Shown here one piece after another: positions 1 through 12,035 of a stretch of 64,000 nucleotides of DNA; within the stretch, counting starts at the first letter, position 1, and every line of letters begins with the position of its first letter. The stretch covers positions 386,558 through 450,557 of the forward strand of contig SJOL01005921.1 in assembly GCA_004794785.1 (NCBI GenBank). Reading direction: 5' to 3'. The notes beneath the pieces are model-generated. The model was given only the letters and a program-made list of their open reading frames with translations. It had not been told where the DNA came from and searched no databases. Both the position numbers and the translations under genes were made by a program. Origin of the DNA: Opisthorchis felineus. Lineage: Eukaryota; Platyhelminthes; Trematoda; Opisthorchiida; Opisthorchiidae.

Positions 1-1401
1 TGAAACTATAAAAAATCGCATATTTTCCTACCTGCACGATTCTTTGTGTCATCCGTGCAGTACTCAGGCAAAGCAACCGCTTGCGTTCGACCAAAATGTC
101 TGCAAAATACTTGCGCCAACTTTTTGCAGTTTCCAGAACCCAGATGTCATACGAACCAACCAAAGTTGCCTAAATAGTTCATGTAGTTCATTTCCAATAC
201 AGACTTGATGTTGCGCCTGAGGCGAGGCATCCTCCGATTGGTGCTGGTTGCTCTCATTGGTTTGCGAGCGCACCTGCGCACACAAAAACGTCAATTTAAC
301 CTTGTTTCGTCTTTACGGGGAGTGGACACAATGAAAACGCAAGTGATATTGACGTACTGCAGAGGTGCGCGCATGCCTGGAGTAAGTTGTAGTTATGCCC
401 AAGAACTGGAATTTCTCCACTCTAAAGCGTGCGTAGTTGTAAACCATTACACATGACAAAGACAACCGCAGGGGAGAACCAGACATAACAGAACAAACAC
501 ACGACAAAAATGAACGATCGGGTATTAAGGAAATACTAGGTCGTTCGTTTTTGTCACCGCGCTTTCTAGCAAAAATTCCAACCGAATACAAGACTTTGGT
601 GCTGATTACTGTCATTCGTGGATGTGGATCCGTATGTACTGAGCTGTAAATGATGACCATTTTACTTGTAAATTCGGCCGTCATAAGTACACTGGTCCCT
701 TCTTATGAGGAAAAGCCCATCCTCTTCTCTGGTATGAAAACTGCTTTCCATTCGTCCGAGGAGACCATCCCAGCCAACAATCACGATTCCTTTTTAACTA
801 CCAACACAAACTGACATCAATCTAGAGTTAACGTGAAGCTGGTGGCATCAGTAGCTTGGCCCAATCAACAGTAAACCATATAAAAGGAGAGTTTTTCATG
901 ACATAATCAGCTGTATGTACGGCCGAGTCTGTGGGAACGCGTAACACCGCGGAAATAAATGCATAGGATTAAGGACAAAAGCCGAAGTGAGTAGAATCAG
1001 GATCAAGGGCTTAGTTCGCTTACTTTGAAAGCCTATCGATATCCTACCCGGGACTGTTTGAAACACGCTTTTTGACATTTGCCAAGGCTATATCAACTCG
1101 AAGTCATCAGAGAATTAGTCGATTCAGCAGTGGAGAACAGTGTGACATGTGGAATCAGCACCGGAATAGTCCGAAATCTACGTGGCACGTGGTACCGTGC
1201 GCCTGACATGACAGTAACGTAAATGTTCCTCAGGCGTAAGTTTGGCTGAAGTGTGGTCAAATAAAACACCTCCAATTAGTGTCACCTCTCGTTGCCAAAA
1301 GGCCATCACTTTGCAAGATAGCGATGGCCAAATCCTTGGTTACTGTAAACAAAACCGTTGTAAGATAAGTGTAGAAGGTTTTGGGAAGAGTTGCTGAGAA
1401 A
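1..1401. other. Gene-free stretch, nothing recognised
   Basis: No reading frame here is longer than chance predicts, and none shows a recognisable domain, splice-bounded coiled coil or transposon motif. I see no tandem repeat or tRNA-like box. I read it as intergenic or deep intronic DNA. Confidence 0.5.
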
Positions 1402-1694
1402 NNNNNNNNNNNNNNNNNNNNNNNNNNNNNNNNNNNNNNNNNNNNNNNNNNNNNNNNNNNNNNNNNNNNNNNNNNNNNNNNNNNNNNNNNNNNNNNNNNN
1501 NNNNNNNNNNNNNNNNNNNNNNNNNNNNNNNNNNNNNNNNNNNNNNNNNNNNNNNNNNNNNNNNNNNNNNNNNNNNNNNNNNNNNNNNNNNNNNNNNNNN
1601 NNNNNNNNNNNNNNNNNNNNNNNNNNNNNNNNNNNNNNNNNNNNNNNNNNNNNNNNNNNNNNNNNNNNNNNNNNNNNNNNNNNNNNNNNNNNNN
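1402..1694. other. Assembly gap (run of N)
   Basis: A run of 293 undetermined bases. The right edge runs straight into a TA dinucleotide tract, so the gap probably hides a longer low-complexity stretch that could not be assembled. The true length may differ from 293. Confidence 0.99.
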
Positions 1695-1713
1695 TATATA
1701 TATATATATATAT
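1695..1713. repeat. (TA)n microsatellite at gap edge
   Basis: Nine uninterrupted TA units directly follow the gap; the tract probably extends into the unknown bases. Confidence 0.9.
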
Positions 1714-1735
1714 GCCTGTATTTGTCGGAATCGGT

Positions 1736-1807
1736 CCAATTTGGGTTCAAGTAGAACATGAGGTTGACGGGAACTCGTGGACTGCTATTAAAGAGTTTTC
1801 AGCAACC
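1736..1807 (+). repeat. Hammerhead-family repeat with the ribozyme core deleted
   Basis: This stretch carries the upstream arm of the hammerhead-bearing repeat (TTTGGGTTCAAGTAGAACAT, then GGTTGACGG and AACTCGTGGACTGC). It passes almost directly into the downstream arm of the same repeat (AGAGTTTTCAGCAACC). The roughly 50 bases that hold the catalytic core in the 7.8 kb copy are missing. The copy cannot self-cleave. It is useful because it confirms both arms of the family consensus independently of the core. Confidence 0.7.
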
Positions 1808-3146
1808 CTAAGAGTAGTGTATTATGTCTGTATGTTTGGTCTCTTTTGGTTCACAGCGTATAGAATTCCACAAAACATCCTATAGATGTTTTTAGGACAT
1901 TTATCTCGGTTTCTTCACTATGCTTAGCACCCTTCTTCAGATTCGCTTATTCAGGTGACCAGTTAGGGCTTTCCATGTGGGGCAGTTTTCTCAAACAAAA
2001 AGGAACTAGATGGTGAAGACAGCTTTTGGCGCAAACCACTATAAAGCCCCAATCCAGTAGCTAAGCGAACTCACTTTCGGGAGCTCTTAGAAAAACTTAC
2101 ATCTTCGTGAACCGGTTAATTGAACGGAGGGTAATCTTACCGCACAGCGTGTAATCGAGCATAAACACGTGACAAATTGTGCTCGAGCGGTTTTCACACA
2201 AACTACCACTTCAGTAGACTGGACAGGACAGCCGCGGATTCCTCATATTACCAAACTCCGAAATAATTCGATTACAGTTGAAGTATAATTACCTAAAGTT
2301 GAGGTGTGGATGTAGATGGCATCTGTATAATCTTGTCCGCACTACCAAATCAATGTCTATCACCTGGCAGGATTTTATTTAGCACACACACACACCTATT
2401 TGCCGCACAATCAGTTTGAATTTGAAATGGCAGGACAGATAAGTCATTCGATATTACTGAAAAGGATAAACCAAACAAAACTAAATGACGTACACTTTAA
2501 AGCTAATCTCTTAGTGGTAATCCATTCTGCACTTTGTTTCTTCTGTTTGTAGGCTGCCCTTATTGTCGACGTACCATGACACATCTCCTGAAATGGACAA
2601 GTTGAGTATTGAACTGTTGAATCTGTCCTTAGTGCACCCACAGTAATGGTGATCACGAAGCTGTGTGGGTAGATTGTAGTAAATAGTTTGAATGGTTTTC
2701 ATTAACTGATCCATTGTTCGGAGGGGTTCTAGGAATGTGGCAGTCAGGTTCATGGTGCGTACCAGAGGACATCAATTAGGTGGAAAGAATGCAGGAAGTT
2801 CCAGCCGTCTCAACGATTCGAATCGCGCTGAATACCTTTTTCTTCGTTCCAAGTTATGGTAGTCCTCCGTCGCACAAAAACCACTGTGGGCGAATGCAAA
2901 AAATGATCAGGGTGAGATTTTACCCTAATTAATGTTGATGGTGGTAATGGGGGACGGCAATAAATGACGTGTCCGAAAGTACTACACACCTGGCTAAACA
3001 CACTCATTTTAAATTAATTGTGTCTCAACGTGAGACTCAAGTAAACCCTAGCCGAGTCTCCACTTATACATTTTTTTTAATGAATATACTGCACAAAAGC
3101 CTCTTCATCCTTCATTTGGTATGATATTCAAGTTATCGCAGTATAG
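1808..3146. other. Gene-free stretch with a short CA tract
   Basis: No supported gene. A short CA dinucleotide run lies near 2383-2394. The short open frames in this stretch have no recognisable content. Confidence 0.45.
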
Positions 3147-3147
3147 T

Positions 3148-3249
3148 TTGTTGACGGAACACTATTGAAAACTGTTCGACAGCCCACGACCTGTTTCGTT
3201 GTTCTTTGTGCTCATCAGATGAGCAGAATCTCCGAGCTTCCGTTGAACA
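3148..3249 (-). ncRNA. Hammerhead ribozyme, degraded copy A
   Basis: Read on the minus strand, the order is CUGAUGAG (3218-3211), GAAAC (3197-3193), then CUGUC (3182-3178). Cleavage is expected after C3178. Stem III is perfect: ACAG pairs with CUGU around the 8-base loop GUCGUGGG. An outer helix of stem I survives, ACGGAA (3243-3238) against UUCCGU (3159-3154). Stem II is broken, because the bases between CUGAUGA and GAAA no longer form a 4-bp helix. The core residues are therefore kept while one helix is lost, and activity is doubtful. Hammerheads in schistosome Sm-alpha repeats and Penelope-like elements are the closest known parallel. Confidence 0.6.
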
Positions 3250-3453
3250 TATGTTCTACTAGAATGCCAAAATTTATGCAATTGGATGAGTCCACGCATT
3301 TGAAATCTTAGCGGAATAATGTGTTCCGTTAAGTGCATATGCTGCGATATCTCTATTACCGTAGCAAATGAAACGTAAGTTGAAGAGTGCACTAAACAAC
3401 AGTTTCATCTTGAATTCAGTTGAACCTCTTTGTACCATCAACCTAATTTTCAA

Positions 3454-3598
3454 ACGAGTGTATTTCGCTAGTTGAGTAAAACTTCGTGTTCAAGTGGAGC
3501 TTAAGGTCGACGGAAACTTGAGAACTGCGCCCACCTGATGCGCCCCAAGAAGGGCGAAACCCTTCGTGAGCTGCCGAAGAGGCATTCAACACCCATAG
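3454..3598 (+). ncRNA. Hammerhead ribozyme, inactive copy B, divergent from copy A
   Basis: The upstream module (GTGTATTTCGCTAG, then GTTCAAGTGGAGC, then GTCGACGGAAAC) leads into CUGAUG at 3535-3540 and GAAAC at 3556-3560. The expected cleavage position follows C3575 in CTGCC/GAAG. Stem II is perfect here (GCCC with GGGC around CAAGAA). The conserved core A after CUGAUG is C instead, and stem III has lost most of its pairs, so the copy should be dead. It lies head-to-head with copy A, about 200 bases apart, giving the region an inverted arrangement. Confidence 0.6.
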
Positions 3599-5664
3599 TA
3601 GTGTGTGCCGTTAACAGAAAATACTAAATACCTGTTTTGTGTTCATTCTCATTTATTTATATCAAGGCAAATGCCGGAAAAATATGAACTTTGAAAAAGA
3701 AGTACTGTTGTTATGGGCACCTACGCACGGAGCTTACTTGTATTTCAGCAACAATGCATTAGGAAGTCTACTTCTTTCTCAGCAGTCTTGCACTAAAGAC
3801 ATCCGCCTTCATTGGCCACGAAGTGAGAGGTGAGGGAATCGGTATCAAATTGGGCATGTTACGTGCATTATGATTTTCTCGCAGTTCCTGACCCTACACT
3901 GAAGTAAGTGGAACATTTTTCTACGACATCTTGGGTAAGGCCCCTTTTAACCGTCTAATAAGGAAGCACTCATGAGAAGTGTTCTGGAAATAGGAAATGA
4001 TGTGGAAATGGGGAAGATCCGCCACCCTAATCCGTGTGTTATTCTATGCTTGTATACGAATGTGGTTGACCATGTTATTTCTATCAGTATAGTCCTAATT
4101 GGGTAGAAACTTTCATCCAGTGACCTCACAAAATTGACTACGTATGCGTTCCTTATGGAAAGTTAAATAGTTTTGTCGGCTGCAAGTAGAAACGGAATTC
4201 CGAAGCCTTGCTGATATTGTAATGGTAAAATGCAGTTACATTCCTCGATACATTGCAGTACAGTAAACCTTCTTTATATATCAGACAAGTGGCACCTCCA
4301 CTCTCAAATCCAGTTTGCTATTGGATGGTCAGCCTGGTATTTTACAGGGCCGATGGTGCTCATGCTTGACCTGATTTCATGTGGCCGATAGAATAATCCA
4401 TGAACCGGTCCATGTATACGACCTCAACTACATCTTGACGTGCACAAATAGATGTCCAAACCGAGTCACACCCCTGAGTGACAGTCCGTTGGGGTGCTCT
4501 GATGTCTCAGTTGGTATATTCCATCGGATTTCAGCTAATTAGTAACGCTCAAATGAGCAAGGTGGGGTTTCATTCACGTAGTGTCATTGTCGACTGAAAC
4601 AACACAAACAAGTTGAAACTAATTAGGAATTTGTTCAATGTTGTGGTGTTGCAGAAGTTGTCCTCAGATGGGTAATGAAAAAGAATGTGTACGAACATTC
4701 AGCAAAAAACTCCAAGAATCACTACCTGAGTATTTTAACCACACAGAGGTCAGAAATCGATTGCAATAAAAGGAGGTATCCGTGAGTGACAACCACACTG
4801 CTCACCTCCGGTGGTTCATGCAGTTGGTTCTTAGATCATCCGATGGATATGTGTGAAAGCAAACTCCACATGTGACCCACGGATTACACGTTTAGTATGG
4901 AGCACACAACCGCTGATGAGGTGTTTGGGGTAACTCAGATTCCTTGTTACGTATGCTCATTCCATGGGACACGACATAATGATTATGGTGAGTTATTTTG
5001 AGTGAACAATCGGGGTTTGACTGATTGAGTTTAAAAGGCTGGGGTGCTTCAGAACTCTAGGACTCCAATGGATTATTACTGAAAGGGGCGAGTAGTTGAA
5101 ATCAGGCTGATGACTCGCAGCCATCAGGTGCTCACCAGTGGATGACCATACAGTTAACGATAGAGTAAGCTTGTTAGATATCGGTTTACCATTTGATTTT
5201 AAACCCAAAGGGACAGATGTGGTTTCATTTTCAACTCTACAGTCTGTTAGGCGCCCGATGTCAGTTAGTTAGACTCAACTAATAAACACTGTTCATAAAC
5301 TGCACATTGGTGAAAACATTGACAGCGTCTAAAATGTAACTCATGTTTCCGATTGTGCTTACGGTGTCTCGCAAAGAAATAATTTACTACATTCCGTAAA
5401 AAAAAATATAATATTACCTATGGTTTGCATCATACTTCATTTCCGGTGGAGGGAATTGAAAGATTTTTTGGTCAGCAGGAGACAGATCTCATCAGCAATT
5501 TACTCATAAATTACGGCGTCATTGCCTCGGTTAGCTGGTTAACAGCTCTTTATTTCTGAACCCCCAACCATTTAGTCACAATATTAGACAGTCAGCAGGA
5601 TTACTGGTATTTAGGCCCGAAGTAGACTAAGATGGTAAATATGAAGACGCCATAATATAGTAAT
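3599..5664. other. Gene-free stretch
   Basis: No supported gene or RNA. A few short A-rich runs occur, such as near 5400. Nothing else stands out. Confidence 0.45.
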
Positions 5665-5822
5665 AATAGTTATGCACCTAGCTGCCATGCTTCCCGAAGA
5701 AAGCACGAGGGATGAGATACTGCAAGACCCGGGCCTAGACAGGAGTAGCCAAGATGTGGAGGGTGGATTTGAACCATGGTCACTATGCTTGCTCCTTGAC
5801 CGCTGAGCTATCTCGAGCTTAG
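5665..5822 (-). repeat. tRNA-derived SINE-like element, family 1, copy 1
   Basis: On the minus strand the element opens with a tRNA-like head: an A-box-like TAGCTCAGCGG and a degenerate B-box GGTTCAAATCC. A body and tail follow that match the copies at 34.3 and 58.3 kb. All three share the landmark GGCAGCTAGG or close variants near the end distal to the head. It is diverged and surely immobile. The partner LINE is not identified from this copy. Confidence 0.6.
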
Positions 5823-7179
5823 GATGGTACACTAGTATAACTCATTTCTGCATAAGTGATGTTATTGAGTGCTTGGCCCACAGTGCGGTTGAAGTGATCG
5901 ATACCATTACACTCTGCTATCAACCGCTGAAAACATTTACAGAAGTTGAAGCCGAAAATTTCGTTAACCACATGTAGATGACTTAATATAGGCTTCATAT
6001 TCTCCCTCTTCCCCAGAAGGATATGCCTTTAGTCGAGAGGACAGCACCTGTACGCGTTTCACTGTGGGGGAACTACTTGCTCGCAAATGAAGCAGAAATC
6101 ATTCCGATAAATTTAGCAATGCTGTGCAGTATAAATTTTCGGAACAAAAACTGGGGTAATCTATCCGCAGATGACCTGCTAGTGGTAGTAAGTCCACTTA
6201 CCCTTTTCACGGTAAATCCACACTATGCTAACTTCCTACTGAAACAATATATTTCCGTGGTAGCCTGATCTTCTTTAAACTCTTTTTTGAATTCCCCCGT
6301 GTATGAATACTAATGAGGAGTTCTAACTGAGCCAATGAACACGACAGCAACCTCAATCCATAATTTCAATCTTGCAACACTCTCTGAGTTGCAAGAANAA
6401 TTTCGGCTGTGGGAAATACAGGTTTAAAGAGGGGAAGAATAATCTTAACAACAGGAAGGACTATCGCACTACTCTCATGCCTAGACCCATAGTCACTTCC
6501 CATCAAGACAAATAAACAACATGGAGGAAGTTCACTTTTTCAGTCCAACTGTGGAGTAGGAGGGTGTAAGGCAGTAGAACCAAAAGACAAGGCTTTTGGA
6601 GGTTTCCGATTTGGATGTGGTATTATTAACACGAAAGTGAGCGAACTGATACAACAAACCTCAAACTGTACATGTTCATGGCTTCAGCAAGTGCGCAAAT
6701 TTGTCACTGACCGGAACAGCGCGGTGTGAAGTTCCGCGGTCGTCCATTCCGAGGCCAGTCGCGTGATTCTGCTTGGCGATGCGATCACACGGAAATCACG
6801 ACGGAACAAGTCAAGGCAACCTCAGCAAACGGAGCACGAACACGCATGGGTAAATAGGTCAGCTGCACAGCTTCACACGTACTATCACAAGTGCTAATAT
6901 GCTAGTGTTGGACGGGGCGGCCTCTGCGGTAAGGTAAATGGCGGGTAGGGATGGACGTACAAAAGTACATGGGCGAAGCAAGCAAACGAATGGGAGAATT
7001 ATCATGACACCAAGTTCAATTCAACAAGGCTGTACAATCACACTGTCCGCTCTACATTTTTCAGTGCGACTGAATGGTATCCAAGTTTATGTTATCACTT
7101 TAAGATGTTTAAGAGGCGGTTAGTGTAGGTAGATCAAGACAAGAGAGCACGTGCCTACGGGGTCAAGCGATTAAGTATA
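5823..7179. other. Gene-free stretch
   Basis: No supported gene. One undetermined base occurs at about 6398. The open frames are short and unrecognisable. Confidence 0.45.
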
Positions 7180-7400
7180 TAATAAACTGATGGTAGTGTG
7201 AGTTTCAACTGAGATTTCGTCTTGTGAGTGAAGCCACTGTGTGATTAAAACCGAGAAGCACTGTAAAGTTTTATCATCCCCATTAGTAGTAATCGGCGAT
7301 ATGCATCTCACGAAACTCCAGGGAGTGTAGAATCCGCGACCTCCAGATTGGTGGTTTGAACGCTTAGGCTTTCGTGGCGGAACGGTTGTGAACAGCATTG
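7180..7400 (-). repeat. tRNA-derived SINE-like element, family 2, copy 1
   Basis: On the minus strand a head similar to the acceptor and D-arm region of a tRNA with a long variable arm (Leu or Ser type) is followed by GAGGTCGCGGATTC. That block corresponds to the B-box region. Next comes a tail with GTTTCGTGAGATGC, an AATGGGGATGAAA-like block and ACAGTGCTTCTC. The same order is found in minus orientation at 41.8 kb and 58.7 kb. The head is degraded here. Confidence 0.5.
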
Positions 7401-7742
7401 TGAATAAGTAGCTCAGAGGGAGAATGATTCGATCCGAGAATTGGCCATTCGAGGAAACCTTCGATACATGACCATGGATGTGGTTTACGTTAAAAATAAA
7501 AGCACACAGTTGGAGAATTTTTAGTAAAATGTGAGGGGAATGCCGCCTATAAACGAAACCATCAACGATTTTAGAAGGGATTTTCCAAAATCCTAAAGAT
7601 TATTAACCTTCCGAAAATCAGCATATGATATGGTACAAGGTCGGCCAACTAATTTTCGTGCCAATATTGACCTTTGCATGTTTCAATGACATTACTCGAT
7701 ACTTAAGTAGATAAAAGGATAGACTTAATACACTAATCATAT

Positions 7743-7864
7743 GGTTGCTGAAAATTCTTCGACAGCCCACGACCAGTTTCACCCTTCTTGGGACTCATCA
7801 GGTAGGCGCAGTCCCCGAGTTTCCGTCAACCTTATGCTTTACTTGAACCCAAATTGCGCGAAAT
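7743..7864 (-). ncRNA. Hammerhead ribozyme, best-preserved copy C
   Basis: On the minus strand all catalytic landmarks are present. CUGAUGAG lies at 7801-7794 and GAAAC at 7780-7776. U-C precedes the cleavage site, which falls between 7761 and 7760. Stem II is GUCC against GGGU (two GC pairs and two wobbles). Stem III is ACUG against CUGU with one mismatch around the loop GUCGUGGG. Stem I has three of four pairs beside the core and an outer GGUUG/CAACC helix (7831-7827 with 7747-7743). The layout is a type I hammerhead, with helix I open to the flanks. The core and stem II strongly resemble the known Schistosoma Sm-alpha ribozyme. The upstream arm extends to 7864 and abuts an inverted-repeat module. 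It may be transcribed within a repeat RNA; no promoter is visible. Confidence 0.75.
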
Positions 7865-8020
7865 TAGCGAAATACACTCATTTGCAAACAAATTTGGCTT
7901 TTGCGGGAGGCTCACCTGGAACCCAGGTGAATCTCTCGTTTATGATGTTTTCAGACCACTGAGTACCAGGTGAGTCTCCCGTAAAACCAAAGTTGTTTGC
8001 AAATGAATGTATTTCGCTAG
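7865..8020. repeat. Inverted-repeat (foldback) module next to ribozyme copy C
   Basis: Two arms of about 55 bases (7865-7921 and 7965-8020) are reverse complements with few mismatches. Each arm runs from TAGCGAAATACA through CATTTGCAAACAA to CACCTGG at the inner end. A spacer of roughly 45 bases separates them. The structure is MITE-like, but I see no clear target-site duplication. It abuts the ribozyme arm, and single arms recur near 20.5, 21.0 and 33.7 kb, twice beside ribozyme remnants. It therefore looks like a module of the same composite element. Confidence 0.75.
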
Positions 8021-11000
8021 ATAAAAGGATGTTCTGGGCTGGGTGCTAATGGACGAACGAGTTGTGGTATCTACGTGAGTGACGTTACCTGTTACTCCTT
8101 GAGGTTCTCATCAGGTGGTGTTACCACATACGTTCATTCCGCCCTAATCTAGGGATTTACGATAACCATTTTATTGGACACCTGAACAGAGAATCCCACG
8201 GATCATTCTAAACCGTATCTGCTGACTACTGGCGGTACCAGTCTGTGCCAATCAGCTCACCCCGGGGAAGAGCGAACGGAGTGAAAATTTGTTGCTGCCG
8301 CTCGAAATAAACTGTCATCGTTGGATCGCTGGCCTTAGTAAAGGAGTATATAGTTGGCTTGTGAGGCCATTGTGCGCTCAAATATTGCTTGTAAATCTGA
8401 TTTGGACGACATGTCCTAGGTTCTAAGGTGGAAGCATTAGAGAAGCTGTCTCATGACTGAAAATGTTGATATTTTGTCCTCTGGAGCACGGCCCTACGTA
8501 GCAGAATTCCGGGTGTTCAGAAAGCACCACAATGACGTTAATGCCTGACCTCCATGACTGATATAAACACACTTGTGTATTAAAGACAACCAAGCAGATG
8601 TTCGCTTGACGCCAGTGTTCTTAGGAATGCATCGATGCAAACGTCAGCAGTTCATCTTACGTAAACAAATGGTAAACTGGGTATTGGTTTTCGTCTTTCT
8701 GCCCTTTCCTTTGCTTAACTGACCTCGGAATCTACTTATGACCACAAAATGTCACTAGGACATAAGATAGTTTTTTGTCTTTTTCTAAGGTGTTTGAATG
8801 GTGGTAGTTTGGCACTAGGGTCCTTATGTCAAGTCTGGTCACATCAGTCCCTTCGACGATGATCAGGATCAACCGAAAAAACCTACATCGTTTATGTGTG
8901 TGCATCTAGGACCGGCGGTTTCAGAAGTACGACTGAAACATACATGTTTCACTCGCCTCTAGTGAACAACTGATGTCTTTGGGTAGTCATAAGATTGTTA
9001 CTGACTTCTTTCACTGCCCTAATGGCACGCAGACACGGAGCAACAAACACAAAGTGTTAGTCTTGGTTTTAAGATGAACTGTTGCACAGTCATGTGTGGG
9101 CCATCGAGACGGGTGCACTCGCTCTCCTACGGAAAGTGTTGGGCGTCCTACACCACACACGTCTTTGCTATTCATCGCCCGACTGAAAAACTGCGCATCA
9201 AATACCGTCATCTTTTTCATCCGTCTAAAAGCAGGTAAGTAGATCGGTCAAAAGTAATAAGCGGAACAGGGAAAATGGCGGTAATAATGCATCAGGCAGG
9301 GTGTAGCTTACAACATTCACGATAAGCAAAACCCAGACATGGGTTTATGGCCATCTATATCGTTTTAAAATGTCAGAGCTGTAAGGACTCTATACGTAAC
9401 CCAACTTTGTCTGTGCACCACAAATGTCAAGACAAACGTTAGGGGAAGCCTAAATGTGCCAGTAAAAACAGATTTTAACTGTGAAACAACTATGCTTGGA
9501 AATAAACCTGTTGGATTAAATCGTAATAGACGTCCTATAAGTATGACATATTTGCAAGTGAATAGACTTCTAATTTCATCATTACCTTCCATACTTGCTG
9601 GTTAAACTAGTCTTGTTTATTCATACCAAAAACGGACGCAGTGAATGCATTTTTCGCTCTTCTTCTGGCTCATACCTGGCCATGACTTTTTCCTTGCAGG
9701 GAATTGAACCCACAATCTCCGTTACACCTAGAAAGTGCATCAGTATTAGTGAATCACAACGTACTGGACACTTGATTTGGCCCACTTGAACAGACAAGCA
9801 TATCTACATTCAGGCAATTTAGGTGGGCTTTCCGACAACCATTCATCTATGTACTTTGAAGAAGTTTGAGGAAGTTAACTCTTCCATCAAAAACTTTTAA
9901 AATTCGTACTGGTTCTAAGAAAACAGTGAGACGCTGATCCATGCCAACCAATATTCTGTAGTGGAGAACGATGACTCAGGACAGGTTTCATAGGATCCAT
10001 AATATTTACAAAATACTCTCTAGTTGAACAGGTAAGTGCTTGTTAGGCTGTATGAAAATATGTAGTGGTCACAAAGGTATGATGGTAAGGATGAGTGGGT
10101 TCTTTCGACTGAGTAGAAACCGTCATACTCAAAATCGGATTGACCATGATATCAAAAGCTTTCCAGCATTAACCACAAACTCAGTGGATCTCCCGTATGC
10201 CTGATTTCATAGGGCTGATTGCCGGAGTACCGCAAAATCTCTCAAATCCAACGCCTCATTTTGCGCGATTCTTTAAAGTCCGAACTGTCAACGTAGTACT
10301 TCGGTCATCCAATCCTCACACTGCGTCTCTTCCAGGCTGCGTACACGCACACGCCTGCATATGGTCATCAGTGCTGTCCCCTTCTCGGAGGGGGACAACA
10401 GAAAGTAACTCGAACCATCTATCGCTCGTGTACGAAGGTGCACCTGTGCAGCTGCGTCAGCCGATCTAAGACGCACTGACACAGGCAGACTACTTGGATC
10501 AACCAGCATGCTGGCTTAGTAACGAACGACCAAAAATGTGCTTTTTCCCGCTGTGCTGGTTTCTAGTTGCCTAGTTGGGACGGAGGAATTTCCCGTCACT
10601 TTGATGCTAGGTTAGAAAGTGTAAAACTCTTAGTGGATGACAATCCAAACCTGACTGCACCACTGGCCTACCCTATTTTTTAAGTGCCAATTTGTGGAGG
10701 ACAGTTGATAGCCAACCTTATGTCACCTCATTTCCAATAGGAGTTCAGTTCTAGTCCCTGGGAAAGACAAACATAACGGAAGGGTTTGTGTTAAAAAGTT
10801 CTAATCAGGCGTCGCAGACTCCCTCTATGAAGTGAAAGCAGCTCCAGGCGCAGCAACCTATTTTGGCACTTCCCGCCACGACTTCATTTATCCCAGCGTC
10901 ACTGGTGTCTGCTCACGCCACGGCAACAAACAGAAGTATTGGCACTAAAAGTGCAGGCCTCCGCCACTGAACCAAACGGAAGTGACCGCAGTCAGTTGAC

Positions 11001-12035
11001 CTAAGCTGTTTCATTTGAGGGGGGGGGACTCAAATCGAGTGAACAGTCTCTTTTCGATTGCTCTTAGGCACATATGTAAGAAATAATAAAATCGGCAATA
11101 TCCAATACAATTTCATTCAGAATAAAATTCACCAGCCACAGATCAACTCGTTACGTGTATGAGAGTCACGTTATCCGATCATTTGGCTAGCCGGCCGTAT
11201 GAGACCCAGCGCCTTTAGCGACCATTTTTGAGTGGTAAAATCAGTATGGTGAATAATTATGCTAGTTATTTCTGTCGTGGAAAGGATATACTTCCTAACA
11301 CACGTCAAGATGTCCTCTGGTGCTTAGTAAACAGGTGTAAAAGCCGTTGCGGTATTCACGTGATGTCACCTCTCGGCTAAACCGTCACGCACACACTGGT
11401 GACTTAAAGCTGCACATGATAAAAACGCTACTGTAGTTAGCTTCTTCATATTTCGGAGTATCTAACAAATTGCGTCACAAAGATCTTCTGACTGATCAGT
11501 GCCAAATTCTGGTCACAAAGTTTGCCTCTTGACCATTTTTGTAGATGATTGTCCGTCACTGATTCAGGCTGGATGACAGCAATTCAGGAATTTCGAAACA
11601 GCTAAAACTTTCTACTAGATAATGCAGATCTGTTATATGAAATGCCTACACCTCTTGCTAAAGTACGCGGCACTCAAACGACGGTTTACCTTAAAACTAC
11701 ACTCAACAGAATTGCTTAAATCATGCAGCAGTTCGAACGGAAGCATCGCTCCTTCCGGTGTCGTAAGGACTGCTAGTCGTCCAGCTTCGTGTTCAGCCTA
11801 CTGAATGTTATCGATCTTTCGGTTATCGAGCTTCCAAGCCACCATACAGTGTGATTCAGCTCAGGTGGTCTGTCTGCCATATCTCTAAGGCGAGTAGACA
11901 TGAAATATCATTTGGATCGCTGAGTCCAGCTGCACCGGTCTTACCAGAGCGACAGGCTCACTGAGTTACCGTCTGTCCTACTTCCATGTGGCCTAGATGA
12001 GGGTAGCCCTCGTAGCTACCCATGCAGTGGTACAA

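Noticed and set aside
8080..8135. CTGATGAG on the minus strand near 8,104-8,112, considered as another hammerhead copy
   Set aside because: The expected GAAA strand is absent (GUAACAGG instead) and the family's upstream arm is not recognisable. Too weak to call.
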